Assembly (NCBI GenBank): GCA_018398575.1
Contig: JAGTXZ010000005.1
Coordinates: 248,001-312,000, forward strand
DNA from: Ampelomyces quisqualis
Taxonomy: Eukaryota > Ascomycota > Dothideomycetes > Pleosporales > Phaeosphaeriaceae
DNA: 64,000 nt
Direction: 5' to 3'
Every line of letters begins with the position of its first letter. The first letter of the stretch is position 1. The translations under genes and the position numbers were made by a program. Positions 11,726 to 23,280 of the stretch are shown one piece after another. The notes beneath the pieces were generated by a model, which made no database searches, was not told where the DNA came from, and saw only the letters and a program-made list of their open reading frames with translations.

Positions 11726-14700
11726 ATGCCGCCCAACGACGATGTTGAGCGGCCTCGCGCCAGCTCGGCCGCCGAGCGCCAAAAGTCGATCGTCTCCATG
11801 ACCGAGTTCGAGGGCATGGACGAGTACACGGCGCTGCAGAAGTACATTCTCTTCTACCGCGACACTCGCACCAACCCGCACGCCGAGCAGACCACCAAGA
11901 AGAAGGCCTGGTGGCAGTTCTGGAAGTCGGGCTCGCCCACCGCCGCCGCGCCCGTCGACGATGCCGGCGCTGTGCCTGACGAATGTAAGTCGGCCCCGCG
12001 CCCACCCTCCGTTTCGCTCCGAGCCGCTCTGCATCACGGCCAGCCAGCTGCGAGCCGCGCAAGCTTCGTTCTGACCTCCCATGCGCACTCGGTGGCTGCA
12101 TGAGGACGCGTCCGAGCTCATGCCGTCTAGCGCTGCGCTGCAACCGTTGTCGAGCCAATGAAGCGCGACCCACTCCATGCCACACGCTCTCCGCAGAATG
12201 CCTGTTCTAACCATTCACCGCAGATGTCAACACCCAGCTCCGCTCGGGTCTCACCTCGCACGATGTCGAAACCCGTCGCAAGCGATATGGCTTCAATGAG
12301 ATCTCGTCCGAGAAGACGAATCTTCTCAAGCAGTTCCTCGGCTACTTCACTGGTCCCATTCTCTACGGTAAGCATCCCCCCTGCTCCCAAGTCGTGCCAG
12401 TGCGTTACTAACGCCAACTAGTCATGGAGCTCGCTGCTCTTCTCGCTGCCGGTCTCCAGGATTGGGTCGACTTTGGTGTCATTTGCGGTATCTTGCTGCT
12501 CAACGCCATTGTCGGTTGGTACCAGGAAAAGCAGGCTGCCGATGTCGTCGCGTCGCTCAAGGGTGACATTGCCATGAAGGCAATTGTCGTTCGTGACAAC
12601 CAGCAACAGACCATTCTCGCGCGTGAGCTCGTTCCCGGCGACATCGTCGTAGTGGAAGAGGGCTCCAGTGTCCCCGGTGATGTTCGCCTCATCTGCGACT
12701 ACGACCACCCTGAAGATTTTGAGCTGTACATGAAGCTCAAGGAAGAGGACAAGTTCCATGACGGCGACCCAGAAGATGAGAAGGACGAAGTGGACGAGGA
12801 GAAGTTTGACGAGGAGAACCCCATCACCCAAGGCCACTCTCTTGTTGCCTGCGATCAGTCTTCCATCACCGGTGAATCTCTTGCCGTTGAAAAGTACATG
12901 GGTGAAATCGCCTACTACACGACCGGCTGCAAGCGTGGCAAGGCCTACGGTATTGTCATCGCGACTGCGAAGCACTCTTTCGTCGGTCGCACCGCATCTC
13001 TCGTACAGGGTGCTCAGGACCAGGGTCACTTCAAGGCTATCATGAACTCCATCGGAACGGCGCTTCTTGTCCTCGTCATGTTCTTCATCCTCTTGGCCTG
13101 GATCGGTGGCTTCTTCCGTCACATCCCCATCTCTGTTCACCGCGAGGGTACCGACAAGTCCGTCACTCTGCTGCACTACGCTTTGATTCTCCTCATTGTC
13201 GGTGTGCCCGTCGGTCTTCCCGTTGTCACCACCACCACTCTCGCTGTCGGTGCCGCCTACCTCGCTGAGCAGAAGGCGATTGTCCAGAAGCTCACCGCCA
13301 TCGAGTCCCTCGCTGGTGTCGACGTCCTTTGCTCTGACAAGACCGGTACCCTCACGGCCAACCAGCTTTCTCTCCGAGAGCCCTACGTTGCTGAGGGCCA
13401 GGATGTCAACTGGATGATGGCTGTCGCTGCGCTTGCTTCGTCCCACAACCTCAAGTCGCTCGATCCCATCGATAAGGTCACTATCCTTACCATCCGCCGC
13501 TACCCCAAGGCTCGTGAGATCCTCAACATGGGCTGGAAGACTGAGAAGTTTACTCCCTTCGACCCTGTCTCCAAACGTATCACTGCCGTCTGCCACATGG
13601 GTGGTGACAAATACGTCTGCGCCAAGGGTGCCCCCAAAGCCATTGTCAACCTGGCCAACTGCGATGAGGAGACTGCTCGCCTCTACAAGGAGAAGGCCGC
13701 CGAGTTCGCTCGCCGTGGTTTCCGCTCTCTCGGTGTCGCCTACCAGAAGAATGACGGCGACTGGATTCTTCTAGGTCTCATGTCCATGTTCGACCCTCCT
13801 CGTGAGGACACTGCCCAGACCATTATCGAGGCTCAACAGCTTGGTGTCCCGGTCAAGATGTTGACGTAAGTTAATTCACACCACTTCAACGCACACAGCT
13901 AACAACGCAACAGTGGTGACGCTATTGCCATTGCCAAAGAGACTTGCAAGATGCTTGCGCTCGGAACCAAGGTCTACAACTCCACCAAGCTTATCCACGG
14001 CGGTCTCACCGGTACCACCCAGCACGATCTCGTCGAGCGTGCCGACGGTTTCGCCGAAGTCTTCCCCGAACACAAATACCAGGTCGTCGAGATGTTGCAG
14101 CAGCGTGGTCACTTGACTGCCATGACTGGAGACGGTGTCAACGATGCTCCTTCGCTCAAGAAGTCCGACTGCGGTATCGCTGTCGAGGGTTCCACTGAGG
14201 CTGCTCAGGCTGCCGCCGACATCGTCTTCCTTGCCCCTGGTCTGTCCACCATTGTCCTGGCCATCAAGACTGCCCGCCAGATTTTCCAGCGTATGAAGGC
14301 CTACATTCAGTATCGTATCGCTCTCTGTCTGCATTTGGAAGTCTACCTCGTCACCTCCATGATCATCTTGAACGAGACCATCCGCGCGGAGCTCATCGTC
14401 TTCCTCGCTCTCTTCGCTGATCTGGCTACTGTCGCTGTCGCTTACGACAATGCCCACTCTGACCCCCGCCCTGTCGAGTGGCAACTACCAAAGATCTGGT
14501 TCATTTCAGTCATTCTTGGTTTGCTGCTTGCTCTCGGCACCTGGGTCATCCGTGGCACGCTTTTCCTCCCCAATGGCGGTGTCATCCAGAATTTCGGTGC
14601 CATCCAGCCCATCCTGTTCCTCGAGGTTGCGCTCACTGAGAACTGGCTGATTTTTGTCACGCGAGGTGGCAAGACCTTCCCCTCGTTCCAACTTATCATC

Positions 14701-15075
14701 GCCATCTTGGGTGTGGACGCTCTCGCCACCATCTTCACTGTCTTCGGATGGATGTCTGGTGAGCCATACCAGACCAACCCGCCGACGCTCAACAGCAAGT
14801 TCCGCGACGACGGATGGGTCGACATTGTCACTGTGGTTGTCATCTGGGCCTACTCCATCGGTGTCACCATTGTCATCGCCATTGTGTACTATCTCCTCAA
14901 CCGCATCCCATGGCTCGACACCCTTGGCCGCAAGGATCGCAACAGGAAGAACCCCGCCATTGAGAACATGATTGCTGCCCTCAGCAAGCTGTCTCTCGAG
15001 CACGGCACTGACAAGCACGGCACTACCCGTTACGTCCTCGCTCCCCGCGCTGTTGAGGAGGAGGAGGATGATTAG
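11726..15075 (+). CDS. PMA1: Plasma membrane H+-ATPase (P-type, P3A)
   Basis: Exons 11726-11984, 12224-12367, 12422-13865 and 13914-15075 give 1002 residues, longer than the roughly 920 of Neurospora and yeast Pma1. Intron 1 is long (239 nt); the others are 54 and 48 nt. Visible motifs: ITGESLAVE in the actuator domain; the PVGLPVV region of M4; the phosphorylated Asp in CSDKTGTLT (about residue 440); KGAPKAI in the nucleotide-binding domain; TGDGVNDAPSLKKSD (about 688); then the C-terminal membrane helices. An acidic, Lys-containing insert of roughly 50 residues (about 227-277) interrupts the actuator domain before DQSSITGES. The extended N-terminus (TTKKKAWWQFWK) and acidic C-terminus (EEEEDD) are probably regulatory. 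The enzyme pumps protons out of the cell and energises uptake. Codon use is strongly C-biased at third positions, as expected for high expression. Confidence 0.96.
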
Positions 15076-15537
15076 ATGTGTCTGATTTTTGAGAGCGACC
15101 TGTAGTTGGATATGCGTGAACGGCACAGGGTTCCGCGATCCGGCGCGTCTTCTGCCATTGCAAAAGACTAATTTCTAATCGCTGTGCTTACCAGTGTCCG
15201 ATGTATACCACGAAGCATAATTTCATAACTGTAACTGAATCCGAATTTTGAATATACTCGTGCTTTTGCGATGTGACGTCGAGTTTACATCATTTGCCCC
15301 CTCGATCGACCAACTTAGTCGACTGATCTTTTCGCACCCCCTTTCCCCCGAGGCAAACTTCACGCAAGATTCAATTTGCATGCACGCAAAGCCCACCGCA
15401 AACAACATGTTTTTCCGTAGTATCACGCCTACCTTGTGAAATCGTGATCCTCATAAAGCCTATCAACATTTTTACTTTATGCTATTTTATTTTCCTAGTC
15501 ACGCTGCTGCCTTCCATGTTGGTGAGTCGTGACGCTG

Positions 15538-15590
15538 AACAAACAACAACAACAACAACAACATCAACAAGAAGAAGAAGAAGAAGAAGA
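15538..15590. repeat. (AAC)n-(AAG)n compound microsatellite
   Basis: About eight AAC units, an interrupting ATC, then about seven AAG units, 460 bp downstream of the PMA1 stop. It is likely polymorphic in length. No gene overlaps it. Confidence 0.9.
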
Positions 15591-16171
15591 CTGTAGTAGT
15601 GCTAGGTGGCTAGATTGCTATGCACCGAGTTCTCTTATTGCGGGCTTTGCCTGGTCCATGGCTCTCTGGCTGTGTTTTCTTTTGGGGGCTTCTTATTTGC
15701 TTTTTTTCTTTCTTTTGCGGAATTGTGTTTGGGAATAGGGAGCGGGAATAGCGATTGCGAATAGCGATTGGGAATAGGGAGGGGTGTGCAAGTGCCTGGG
15801 AAGAATAGTTGGGGTTTCTGGATTACCCTTGTCCACTGCGCTGTGAAGCGGGGGTTGCGGGTTGGATGTGTGCGGGGTAGGGTCGGGGGGGCAGGGGGAA
15901 GTCATGGTGATGATGATGATTGTTGTGTGCTGGAGGCGGGGTAGGTTGATGTGTAGATGTGTTAGTCGATGTGTAGTGTACTTTGTCGATTGGGGAGATG
16001 TACTACCCCGTAGGATCAAGGGCTTTGCGACACCACTCGCTGGGATTTTTTTAGGGGGGGGGGAGGCCGGCGGATTTGGGGCATGGGTGAGTTGTTGCTT
16101 TACATTCAGGGTGTTAGTGTGGTGTATTGGCCTAATCGCCAAAGCACAGCATGGTAAAAAAAAAGCTCTAC

Positions 16172-16232
16172 ACCTGACCTGACCCGGCTTGACCTGGCTC
16201 GGCTTGACCTGACCAGACCTAACCTGCCTGAC
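16172..16232. repeat. Imperfect tandem repeat, CTTGACCTGAC type
   Basis: Roughly six imperfect copies of a unit of about 10 bp, variants of GACCTGRC(T/C)CGGCTT, run without a gap. The unit is visible by eye. There is no coding potential. Confidence 0.65.
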
Positions 16233-16863
16233 TTGCTAGATAGATAATCGTATCTAGTAACCCGAAAGCGTACCTCTATTCTAATCAAGTTTACGGCGTA
16301 TACTTTACACGCTGCTTATCTTTTCCTTTCAAGGTTAAACTTATGTATAACGTGGGGGGCCGCGCACATCCTAGGTAGGTATCCCATTGCAGTTCCCGAT
16401 CGGTCCGTCTACTCTTTTCCAACACATGCACGCCAAGCGATGACAACGATTGCAATTGCGATCTACTCTTGGCATCCAACTAGGCGCAATGGAAACGAGT
16501 GTATGAATGTCATGAGCAAGCGAGCAAGCGAGCATTACACAGTGACATGTTTTCGCAGCTTAGCAAGGCGGCGTGCTCGAGCACGTGTGGTAGAAAACTA
16601 CATGTGCGGGCCCGTAACATCATCGCACCGTCTTTGATCACCATGTACTCGCAACATTTCTACTCCGTACGCGTGGCCGACGTTTTGACTCGTGACGTAC
16701 GATCGACGACGCACCCCCTCCCGCTTGACGATTGCTTGCTCAACGTTGCATTCCGCGCGGCTGGACAGGAAAGGCTACGTTACATACTACTAGTGTGCGT
16801 TATCTGTAATCGATGGAAGAATTATGAGGCAGATAAGCGATGCATAGGTGTCAGATGGACAAA

Positions 16864-17376
16864 GTACAAATGCGGTGTAACATACCCAGTACCCCGCTTA
16901 GAATCTGGTAAACAAATACCCTCGCAGGCGGCAGAAGCCCCCTTAGAAACACCACATCTATAGGTATATTTACATAGTCTAGGTAAATTTACACAGGTGT
17001 ATTAATACAGCACCTATCTTAACTTAGGTAAGTCTTTTAACTTTACGTATGTCTTCTTCTACTTCTCCTTGTCTCTTTTCTAGTAGCCTATAGATATATT
17101 TGCCTGTACCTAACAAGTTATCATGTACGCGTATAAAAATCTAAACTTTTGTAAGTCTAAAAGATAGGGAGAGACAAAAGGTAGAGGACTAAGGGAGATG
17201 GTAAGAGTAGAGATATGCGAGAAAAAAGTTTACAAGAAGTAGTAGAGAATAAAAGCAAAAGTAAAAAAACACTACACCTGTGTAAATCCCTCTTGCGTGT
17301 AGTGTAAAAGAGTAAATTTACACAATACTGCAGTGTATATTAACACCGCAGTGGGAATTTTACACCGCATTTGTAC
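16864..17376. mobile_element. MITE-like element with nested inverted repeats
   Basis: A perfect 17-bp terminal inverted repeat, GTACAAATGCGGTGTAA, occurs at 16864-16880 and as its reverse complement at 17360-17376, bounding 513 bp. Inside it a second perfect 14-bp inverted repeat, ATTTACACAGGTGT, lies at 16987-17000 and 17274-17287. The interior is AT-rich, unlike its flanks, and encodes nothing. If the target duplication is TA (bases 2-3 of the repeat and its mirror), the real ends would be CAAATGCGG.., consistent with a Tc1/mariner-type non-autonomous element; this is inference. No longer flanking duplication is visible. Confidence 0.75.
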
Positions 17377-20325
17377 ATTAGTGTGATGTGGTTGACGATG
17401 AGGATTTTTGAAAAATTGATGGGAGAAGTGCATTGTTGTTTAACAATTACTAACCTTTTTAACGTAAATAAGGTGGGTATAGTATAGTGCAGCTTGTCTC
17501 TATTAGACTCTTGTTATGTCAGCATTTCACTCCCCTCACATACCTACGATATTGCGTAATGCTTCCTTTGGTATACTTTGCTTGGACTCCGCCTGTGCCT
17601 AATTCTCGACGACGTCTTCTGCTTGTATACGCCGGCGCTGTTTACGAGTATCATTCAGCAGGCTCGCTCAATAGGAGTGCCTTCTCAGAAGAGACAATAG
17701 GTAAGTGTAGTTGTCCGAAGACTGCATGAGGTACGGGTTTTGCTTGCCTAGATGCAGGAAGAGCAGCGTCTGTATGCGTTAAGTCGCGGAAACCAGAGCA
17801 CGTTTGCAGCAGAAAGAGCAGTCGGCAGATTTCTGCAAGTAAAACATGTGCTCGGCACCACGCTTTGCAGCTATTGATCCAAGATGCAACATCTGCAGGT
17901 CTTCTAGGAGATGCGTAAGAGACAGTTATGATGTCTTAGTCTTGAAGTGCATGTGAGTCTATAAGTTGGTTTGCTGTGAGACTCCAATTTTGCTCGAAAG
18001 CTCGCTTGCGTTGAGAAGCTACTGAACTGTAGCGATGAGAAGAGTTTTAGTGATAAGTAAAGCATCCTATGATCAGCCTTGTCTGTCACTACTAGTTGCA
18101 TCATGCTATGGTTGATGGAAGCAAAGCTAGGTAGCGTACTCGGGCCCGCAATTTTGGACAAGTCCGTTACTCCTCACTAGCCTAGGGGAAGGGAGATTGA
18201 AATCGGTTGGGTTTTTGGGCTTCGGCATTCTCTTCCCGCGCTCACCAGTAACTTGCCCACAGAAGGAAACTTTTTTCACATGCATATTTTTCCATTAGAT
18301 CTGAAGACTTTCGAACCACGCTGTCTATTAGATCTGAAGCTAGTCAGTTCTTGCGGTGATTTCAGCGTATGCCATTCGACCACGTCTTTTGCTATTGTTG
18401 GTCCGTTTCACTTGTTCTTTCAGCAGACGCCCAATTCGTCAGATCTTCCACGGACCCTGCAACCTCTTGAGCGCCTCGTTTAATGTCCTGCCCTGTCCAT
18501 TTTCGACGCAGTTCGACTTACACGCCTGCAACCTGCATGAAGGATAATGTTTGGCTACATCATTCTCATTTGCTGGACGTGCTTATCACTCTTTCCAACC
18601 TGTCAGTGCTGTGATTTCGACGCAAATTAACCAGGTGGCAGGTTGACGACTGTCGATCAGCAACAGAGCATCGTGAGCTTGTGGTTCCGGAGGGTCAAAG
18701 TACATCGTCGTTTGACTGTACCTCGCGCAAGCCCTGTCGTATGTAGAATTCCGAACATGCAAGCTCTTTCCTATGTTTTGACATTCTCGGCTGTGAATCG
18801 ACTACGCTTCAGACTGTACTTGTGCTTCTCCTTTGGTATGATGGTGCTCCTGGCCGCGTCTGTTGAAGCGCATTGTGTTATACCAATGCCAAAGCCAGGC
18901 ATAGTCACAAATTTTACCGCGGTATGAAGGACCAAAGAGAGTTGGGGAGCTCCAGGTATGGAGTGACGGAGGTGAGTCATCTCGGAGGATGACACGCAAC
19001 ACTGGAGTATTCTGTCGGACATATGCGCTGGGTTTGCAAGGATTGCGCAAAAGCCTTGTCTAGGATGGTATCAAAGATTGTTGTAGATCTGGCTTCCCAT
19101 GAGTTTTCAAATTGGGCCGTGGAAGGGAGAACAGTGGGCCCGAGACCTGAGCTTGGTCGTGTTTCCGTGGTTTACGTGCAGCCCTAAAGGATCTCGCTGA
19201 GGAGTGACGATTTCCGCAGCGGATAGCTAAAAGCGATAGGAATTTTGCTTGTAACAACTGGGTAATAGAAGAAGGGCAGACCTTTGGAGCGACTCGCACA
19301 GTCACCGAACGTATCGACAGTGCTGGTCCCTATTGACTTGTATAAACACCGCAGAGTAGTGCCGTTCGACACATTGGTACTCTCCGACTGCTCTCTGATT
19401 GGATTCTACCTGTCATTATTTATGACAACCTTGACTGTGCCTCATTTGCGCGGCGGCAACGGTACGAGATCACCTGGCCGTGCACTATACCTTAGTGGCT
19501 CACGCCTTTCTTGATATCAGCCCACGCAAAAGGCGGCGCAGATCCGCCAACCTTTGGTCACTGAAGCAAGACATTCTCACAAACGCTGTTTTTCTTTGGC
19601 TTTCCTTCAGTGCAACATTGATTGCACCATGGCTGTCACCTCGCTCTGTTGTAGCTGGGGTGCTTTGGCTGGTGTGTCTGGATGGCCTTGCGCTCCCGAG
19701 CTCTTATATACCTATATGGCACTTCTTTGGTTCACTCCAAGGAGGAACCGCCTGCATTGACTGCACAAGTTTTGCAGTGAAAGGCAAAGGCCAGTGATAT
19801 CATAGCACAGGTACCGGTAGTGCTAGCTCGAACTTGCGTCTTCTCTTTTCTTTCATGTCTCGAAATGACCTGTAATTTCTCGAGATAAACCTGGAAAGGG
19901 AATTTCGCAAGTTCAAAAGGCGGCGTCTTCGGATTTTGACGTCTTCTTGTTCTTTCCCCGCTAGCTAAGCTCACCAGTAGGCCCGGGCCTCGAATCAATG
20001 AACGTAGATTAGCTTTGTATCTATTCTGTCGTCACATAGTGGAGTGGGCGCATAACTGGATTTCAGTGGAACAAATGTGTGTTCAGAATGCCTACGCTAG
20101 GCCCTCTTTTCCGACATCGGCAAGCCCTTCCCAATGCAGACAAATATCACGGAGAGGAGAACATCCAGTGATGAGAGATCAGCGCATTAACAGACCCACA
20201 GTAATACTGAAATTGAATCTGTAAAGAGCACGTCGCCATAAGCATGAGTTCTTTAAATACGTTCCTCCCCGTCGATCAAATTGCCGGCATCGCTTCACGA
20301 TCAACACATCCACATACAAGCAATC
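17377..20325. other. Gene-poor stretch
   Basis: About 2.9 kb of mixed composition. Frames of 60-105 codons occur on both strands, but none has a recognisable domain, consistent splice sites or a codon bias like the neighbours. The last 150 bp should contain the promoter and 5' UTR of the cupin gene. Confidence 0.4.
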
Positions 20326-20909
20326 AGTAAGCGTGAGCATTACAAATCGATGCAATCTGACCGGAATAACTGCAATGGGTACTGATCAACTCTTTAGTGT
20401 CTCAAAAAACAGTACCCCTTACTATCATCAAAGGCGCAGGCCACGAGTTTATTCCAATCCCTGAAGGAGAGAGCGCCATCGTCGCAGACTTCCACTCGTA
20501 CGTATCCGCTTCATCATCCTGCACGACAAAATCTCTTATTAGCGTCATCATCACACCTAGTAAGAAGCACAGCTAACATATCCGCAGCATCCAAACCAAG
20601 ACCAAGGACAATCCTACCTACCTAACCTCAGGCTTCTACCGTATTCAGGCCGGACCCACCCGAAACATCCCTCAATACACATACGAGGAGACCAAGTATG
20701 TTATCAATGGCCAGATTGATGTATTAGACGAGGCGACGGGAGTCACGCATCACCTTGTTGCGGGCGACTTTGCTTTCTTCCATGTCGGCTCTAAGGCACA
20801 GTTCTCAAGCAAGTCAGGCGGAACAGCGTTCTTTGCGGTTACGAGGCCGATTATTACGGAGCACCCGGGGTTGAAGGGAAGGCAGGAAGTTGTTAAGTCG
20901 AAGCTATAA
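20326..20909 (+). CDS. EutQ-like cupin protein, start codon split by intron
   Basis: Exons 20326 (one base), 20398-20497 and 20588-20909 give 140 residues. The cupin frame opens with TG TCT CAA directly after acceptor CTTTAG (20397) and has no in-frame ATG. Joining the A at 20326, before donor GTAAGC, makes A|TG, so the intron (20327-20397) splits the initiator. Intron 2 (20498-20587) has a CTAAC branch. The product begins MSQKTVPLTIIKGAGHEF and carries a single beta-barrel cupin with YVINGQIDVLDE and LVAGDFAFFHVGS, close to the EutQ-like cupin group. A His pair (THHLVAGD) lies where cupins often place metal ligands. Substrate is unknown; family members are small-molecule-binding or -modifying enzymes. 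It looks cytosolic, with no signal peptide. Confidence 0.8.
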
Positions 20910-21568
20910 AACTCGACTGATGGCGTCGAAAATGAACACTAAATGAACATAACGTGTACGACCTTTAGACGGGTTTAGAATTGCTACTTTGGGTCTTGTA
21001 GAAAAATTCCACGTACACTTGGTCATCGTCCTTGTGTAGTATTGCCAAAACTGCAAATTGAGCCACTATGCATCGTGATTGATCCTGGCGAGACCACTCC
21101 GAGGGGCAACCAGTTCTGCGGGCACCCGTGTGGCAATTGCTGCAGCAAGTCGGAACAATCTATCTTAGACTCGCATCATGAGTCTATCCTCGCGGGCGAA
21201 GCGGATTGATATTGCGTGTGGAAATATGAAGCTATGAGATGGAGGGCAAAGCTTTGATGGAAGAACGAAAGCAAGGTGATAAAATTACGCTAGTGTCTAG
21301 CGTGTCGGTTGTGTCGTGTCTGGGGTTGCTTGTCCACGAAACGCGACATCTTGTTATGTTGGAGAATGACCGAACGTAGCTTGCTTGAGGCATAACGTGC
21401 AAATGGTAGAACTCTAATAAAAATGTCTGAAGCCGAACACGAGAACTCGAGGCTGTCCGAACAATGCTAGCGTACCACGACGTCATCGACTTTGGTCTGT
21501 GCACAACACATTCAAGCCTCCTCTCAGCTCGAGTGATTCATCGCCATCCGACTTCATAAAACTGAGAG
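20910..21568. other. Intergenic, cupin to DHH gene
   Basis: About 660 bp between two genes on the same strand. It should hold the cupin 3' UTR and the promoter of the DHH-family gene. Nothing else is recognised. Confidence 0.5.
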
Positions 21569-23104
21569 ATGCACATGTTGAAAAGCTTACCCAAGCTCTC
21601 ATATGCTCTGTGTGTCACAAGTCGGGGTCAGAGAGCATTTTCGGTCTGGTTGTACGGTCAAGGACAAACTCGCCAGCTTCACACATTTAGAGCCATGATG
21701 AGCCCACTGAAACGCCAGGCTGAGAAGCCAGTATCTCCGTCAAAGACCAAAAAACCCAAAGTAGTTGTCCCTGAGTACCACCTCACACCATCCAGACAAG
21801 ACGAGTCAGGGGGAAATGTATGGCCAGCCCCAGCAGAGCAAATTGACCGAGCCAGGGAGATCATCCAAGAATGGTATAACAAGACCACACTAATTGTGGA
21901 GAATGAGCTTACATATCGCAGTGCTGAAGCCCAAAAACCAACTCTGATTATGCCGGACAAAGATGCAGACGGCCTGTCATCTGGCAGCATCCTTCATCAC
22001 ACCCTCACAACACTCGGTCTGGACCCATCTCTAATCTCAGTTTACCTCCCTCCCAAAGGCTCCAACGTCCATGACCAACTCACCAGAGACGCCATATCCG
22101 CCCTCTCCCCCTCATACATTTTCGTCCTCGACCAAGGAAGCCGCAAAACGCCAGCCCTGACCACCCAACCTCACACAGCCCTCGTCATCGACCACCACTT
22201 TGCCGAAGAAGGCGGCTTCCCTTCCGGCGCAGTATACGTTACCGCACATGACTGTCCACCTGTCGCTACCAGCGCGCTACTAACATACCACATCTGCCTC
22301 CCTTTACATCCAGATTCATCCGACAAAATCTCATGGCTCTGCGCCCTGGGAACGCACGGCGATCTAGGCACAACGATTAAATGGCAACCGCCCTTTCCCG
22401 ACATGACAGCGACATTCAAACAACACCCCAAAAAAACCATCAACGATGCCGTCGCGCTCGTCAACGCGCCACGGCGATCCGCAGCATATAATGTCTCAGA
22501 TGCGTGGGACGCAGTCATATCCGCATCGTCCCCTGCGTCGATATCCAAGAACGAAAAGCTCCATGAAGCGAGTATGGAAGTCCGGCGTGAAACCGAACGC
22601 TGCACGCATACACCGCCCAAGTTCTCTTTAGACGGAAGTATAGCACTCCTAACGATATCTTCAGCAACGCAGATCCACCCCGTGATTGCGACGCGGTGGT
22701 CAGGCCATCTCAAGTCGAACAAGCTCGAGATAGTCATGTGTGCGAACGAAGGATATTTGCCAGACAAGGTCAATTTCTCGTGTAGGATCGCGAGGATAGC
22801 GAAGGCAAGAGAAGGAGCGGAGAAAGTAGATATTATCAAGAAATTGGAAAGTATTGTGGAAGGACAGAGCGATTTGAGAAAGAGGTTAGGCGAGAGTTTC
22901 GCAAGAGGGCATAAGGAAGCTAGTGGTGGGATCGTAGGTAAGGGCGAATGGGAGGAGTTGAAGAAATTGATGGGGATAGGGGAAGCGGAGAAGAAGAAGG
23001 CGGAAGAGAAGGAAGCAAAGAAGATGGAGAAAGATAAGAAGGGAGGGCAGAAGAATACTCTGGCGAACTATTTTGGCAAGGCACAAAAGGTCGAGAAAAC
23101 ATGA
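21569..23104 (+). CDS. DHH-family phosphoesterase with PCNA-box-like tail
   Basis: Single exon, 511 residues from the first ATG. DHH-family motifs are present: DKDADGLSSG (about residue 130), a DQGS segment (about 187) and IDHHFAEEGG (about 207). The C-terminal part fits a DHHA1-like substrate domain. RecJ nucleases, c-di-nucleotide and pyrophosphate phosphoesterases and Cdc45 share this fold; which substrate applies here is unknown. After a Lys/Glu-rich coiled segment the protein ends in KNTLANYFGKAQK, resembling a PCNA-interacting box with Lys in place of the first Gln. Two start choices matter: from 21569 the first 42 residues are Arg/Lys/Ser/Leu-rich and lack acidic residues, like a mitochondrial presequence; from ATG 21695 or 21698 the protein opens with SPLKRQAEK..KTKKPK, like a nuclear signal. 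Dual targeting is possible. Confidence 0.85.
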   Translation: MHMLKSLPKLSYALCVTSRGQRAFSVWLYGQGQTRQLHTFRAMMSPLKRQAEKPVSPSKTKKPKVVVPEYHLTPSRQDESGGNVWPAPAEQIDRAREIIQEWYNKTTLIVENELTYRSAEAQKPTLIMPDKDADGLSSGSILHHTLTTLGLDPSLISVYLPPKGSNVHDQLTRDAISALSPSYIFVLDQGSRKTPALTTQPHTALVIDHHFAEEGGFPSGAVYVTAHDCPPVATSALLTYHICLPLHPDSSDKISWLCALGTHGDLGTTIKWQPPFPDMTATFKQHPKKTINDAVALVNAPRRSAAYNVSDAWDAVISASSPASISKNEKLHEASMEVRRETERCTHTPPKFSLDGSIALLTISSATQIHPVIATRWSGHLKSNKLEIVMCANEGYLPDKVNFSCRIARIAKAREGAEKVDIIKKLESIVEGQSDLRKRLGESFARGHKEASGGIVGKGEWEELKKLMGIGEAEKKKAEEKEAKKMEKDKKGGQKNTLANYFGKAQKVEKT

Positions 23105-23280
23105 ATCTGGCGTAGTGAAACCTAAGAGGACCAAGATCCTTGTCATCATTTCGTTTGATAAAATGTAAAATATGTACAGAGAAATCCGGTCCCCATTGAC
23201 ATTCCCCCTCGCTTCCATGCCAGGTGCAAGAGCAGCCACAGGCGCAAAGCGAACTCCCTCACTTCCAGACAGCCACTCGC

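Larger units (their letters stand above)
15076..16863. other. Intergenic region downstream of PMA1
   Basis: No coding frame is convincing. The first 200 bp should be the PMA1 3' UTR. The rest holds an AAC/AAG microsatellite, G/T-rich sequence (about 15680-16130) and a tandem CTGACCTGAC-like repeat, listed separately. Confidence 0.5.

Noticed and set aside
12418..13596. 392-codon open frame on the minus strand
   Set aside because: It is exactly antisense to the PMA1 exon and arises from its strong third-position C bias; no start context or domain.
18643..18927. 94-codon plus-strand frame with a hydrophobic segment
   Set aside because: Irregular composition, no domain and no supporting splice sites; it sits in a gene-poor stretch.
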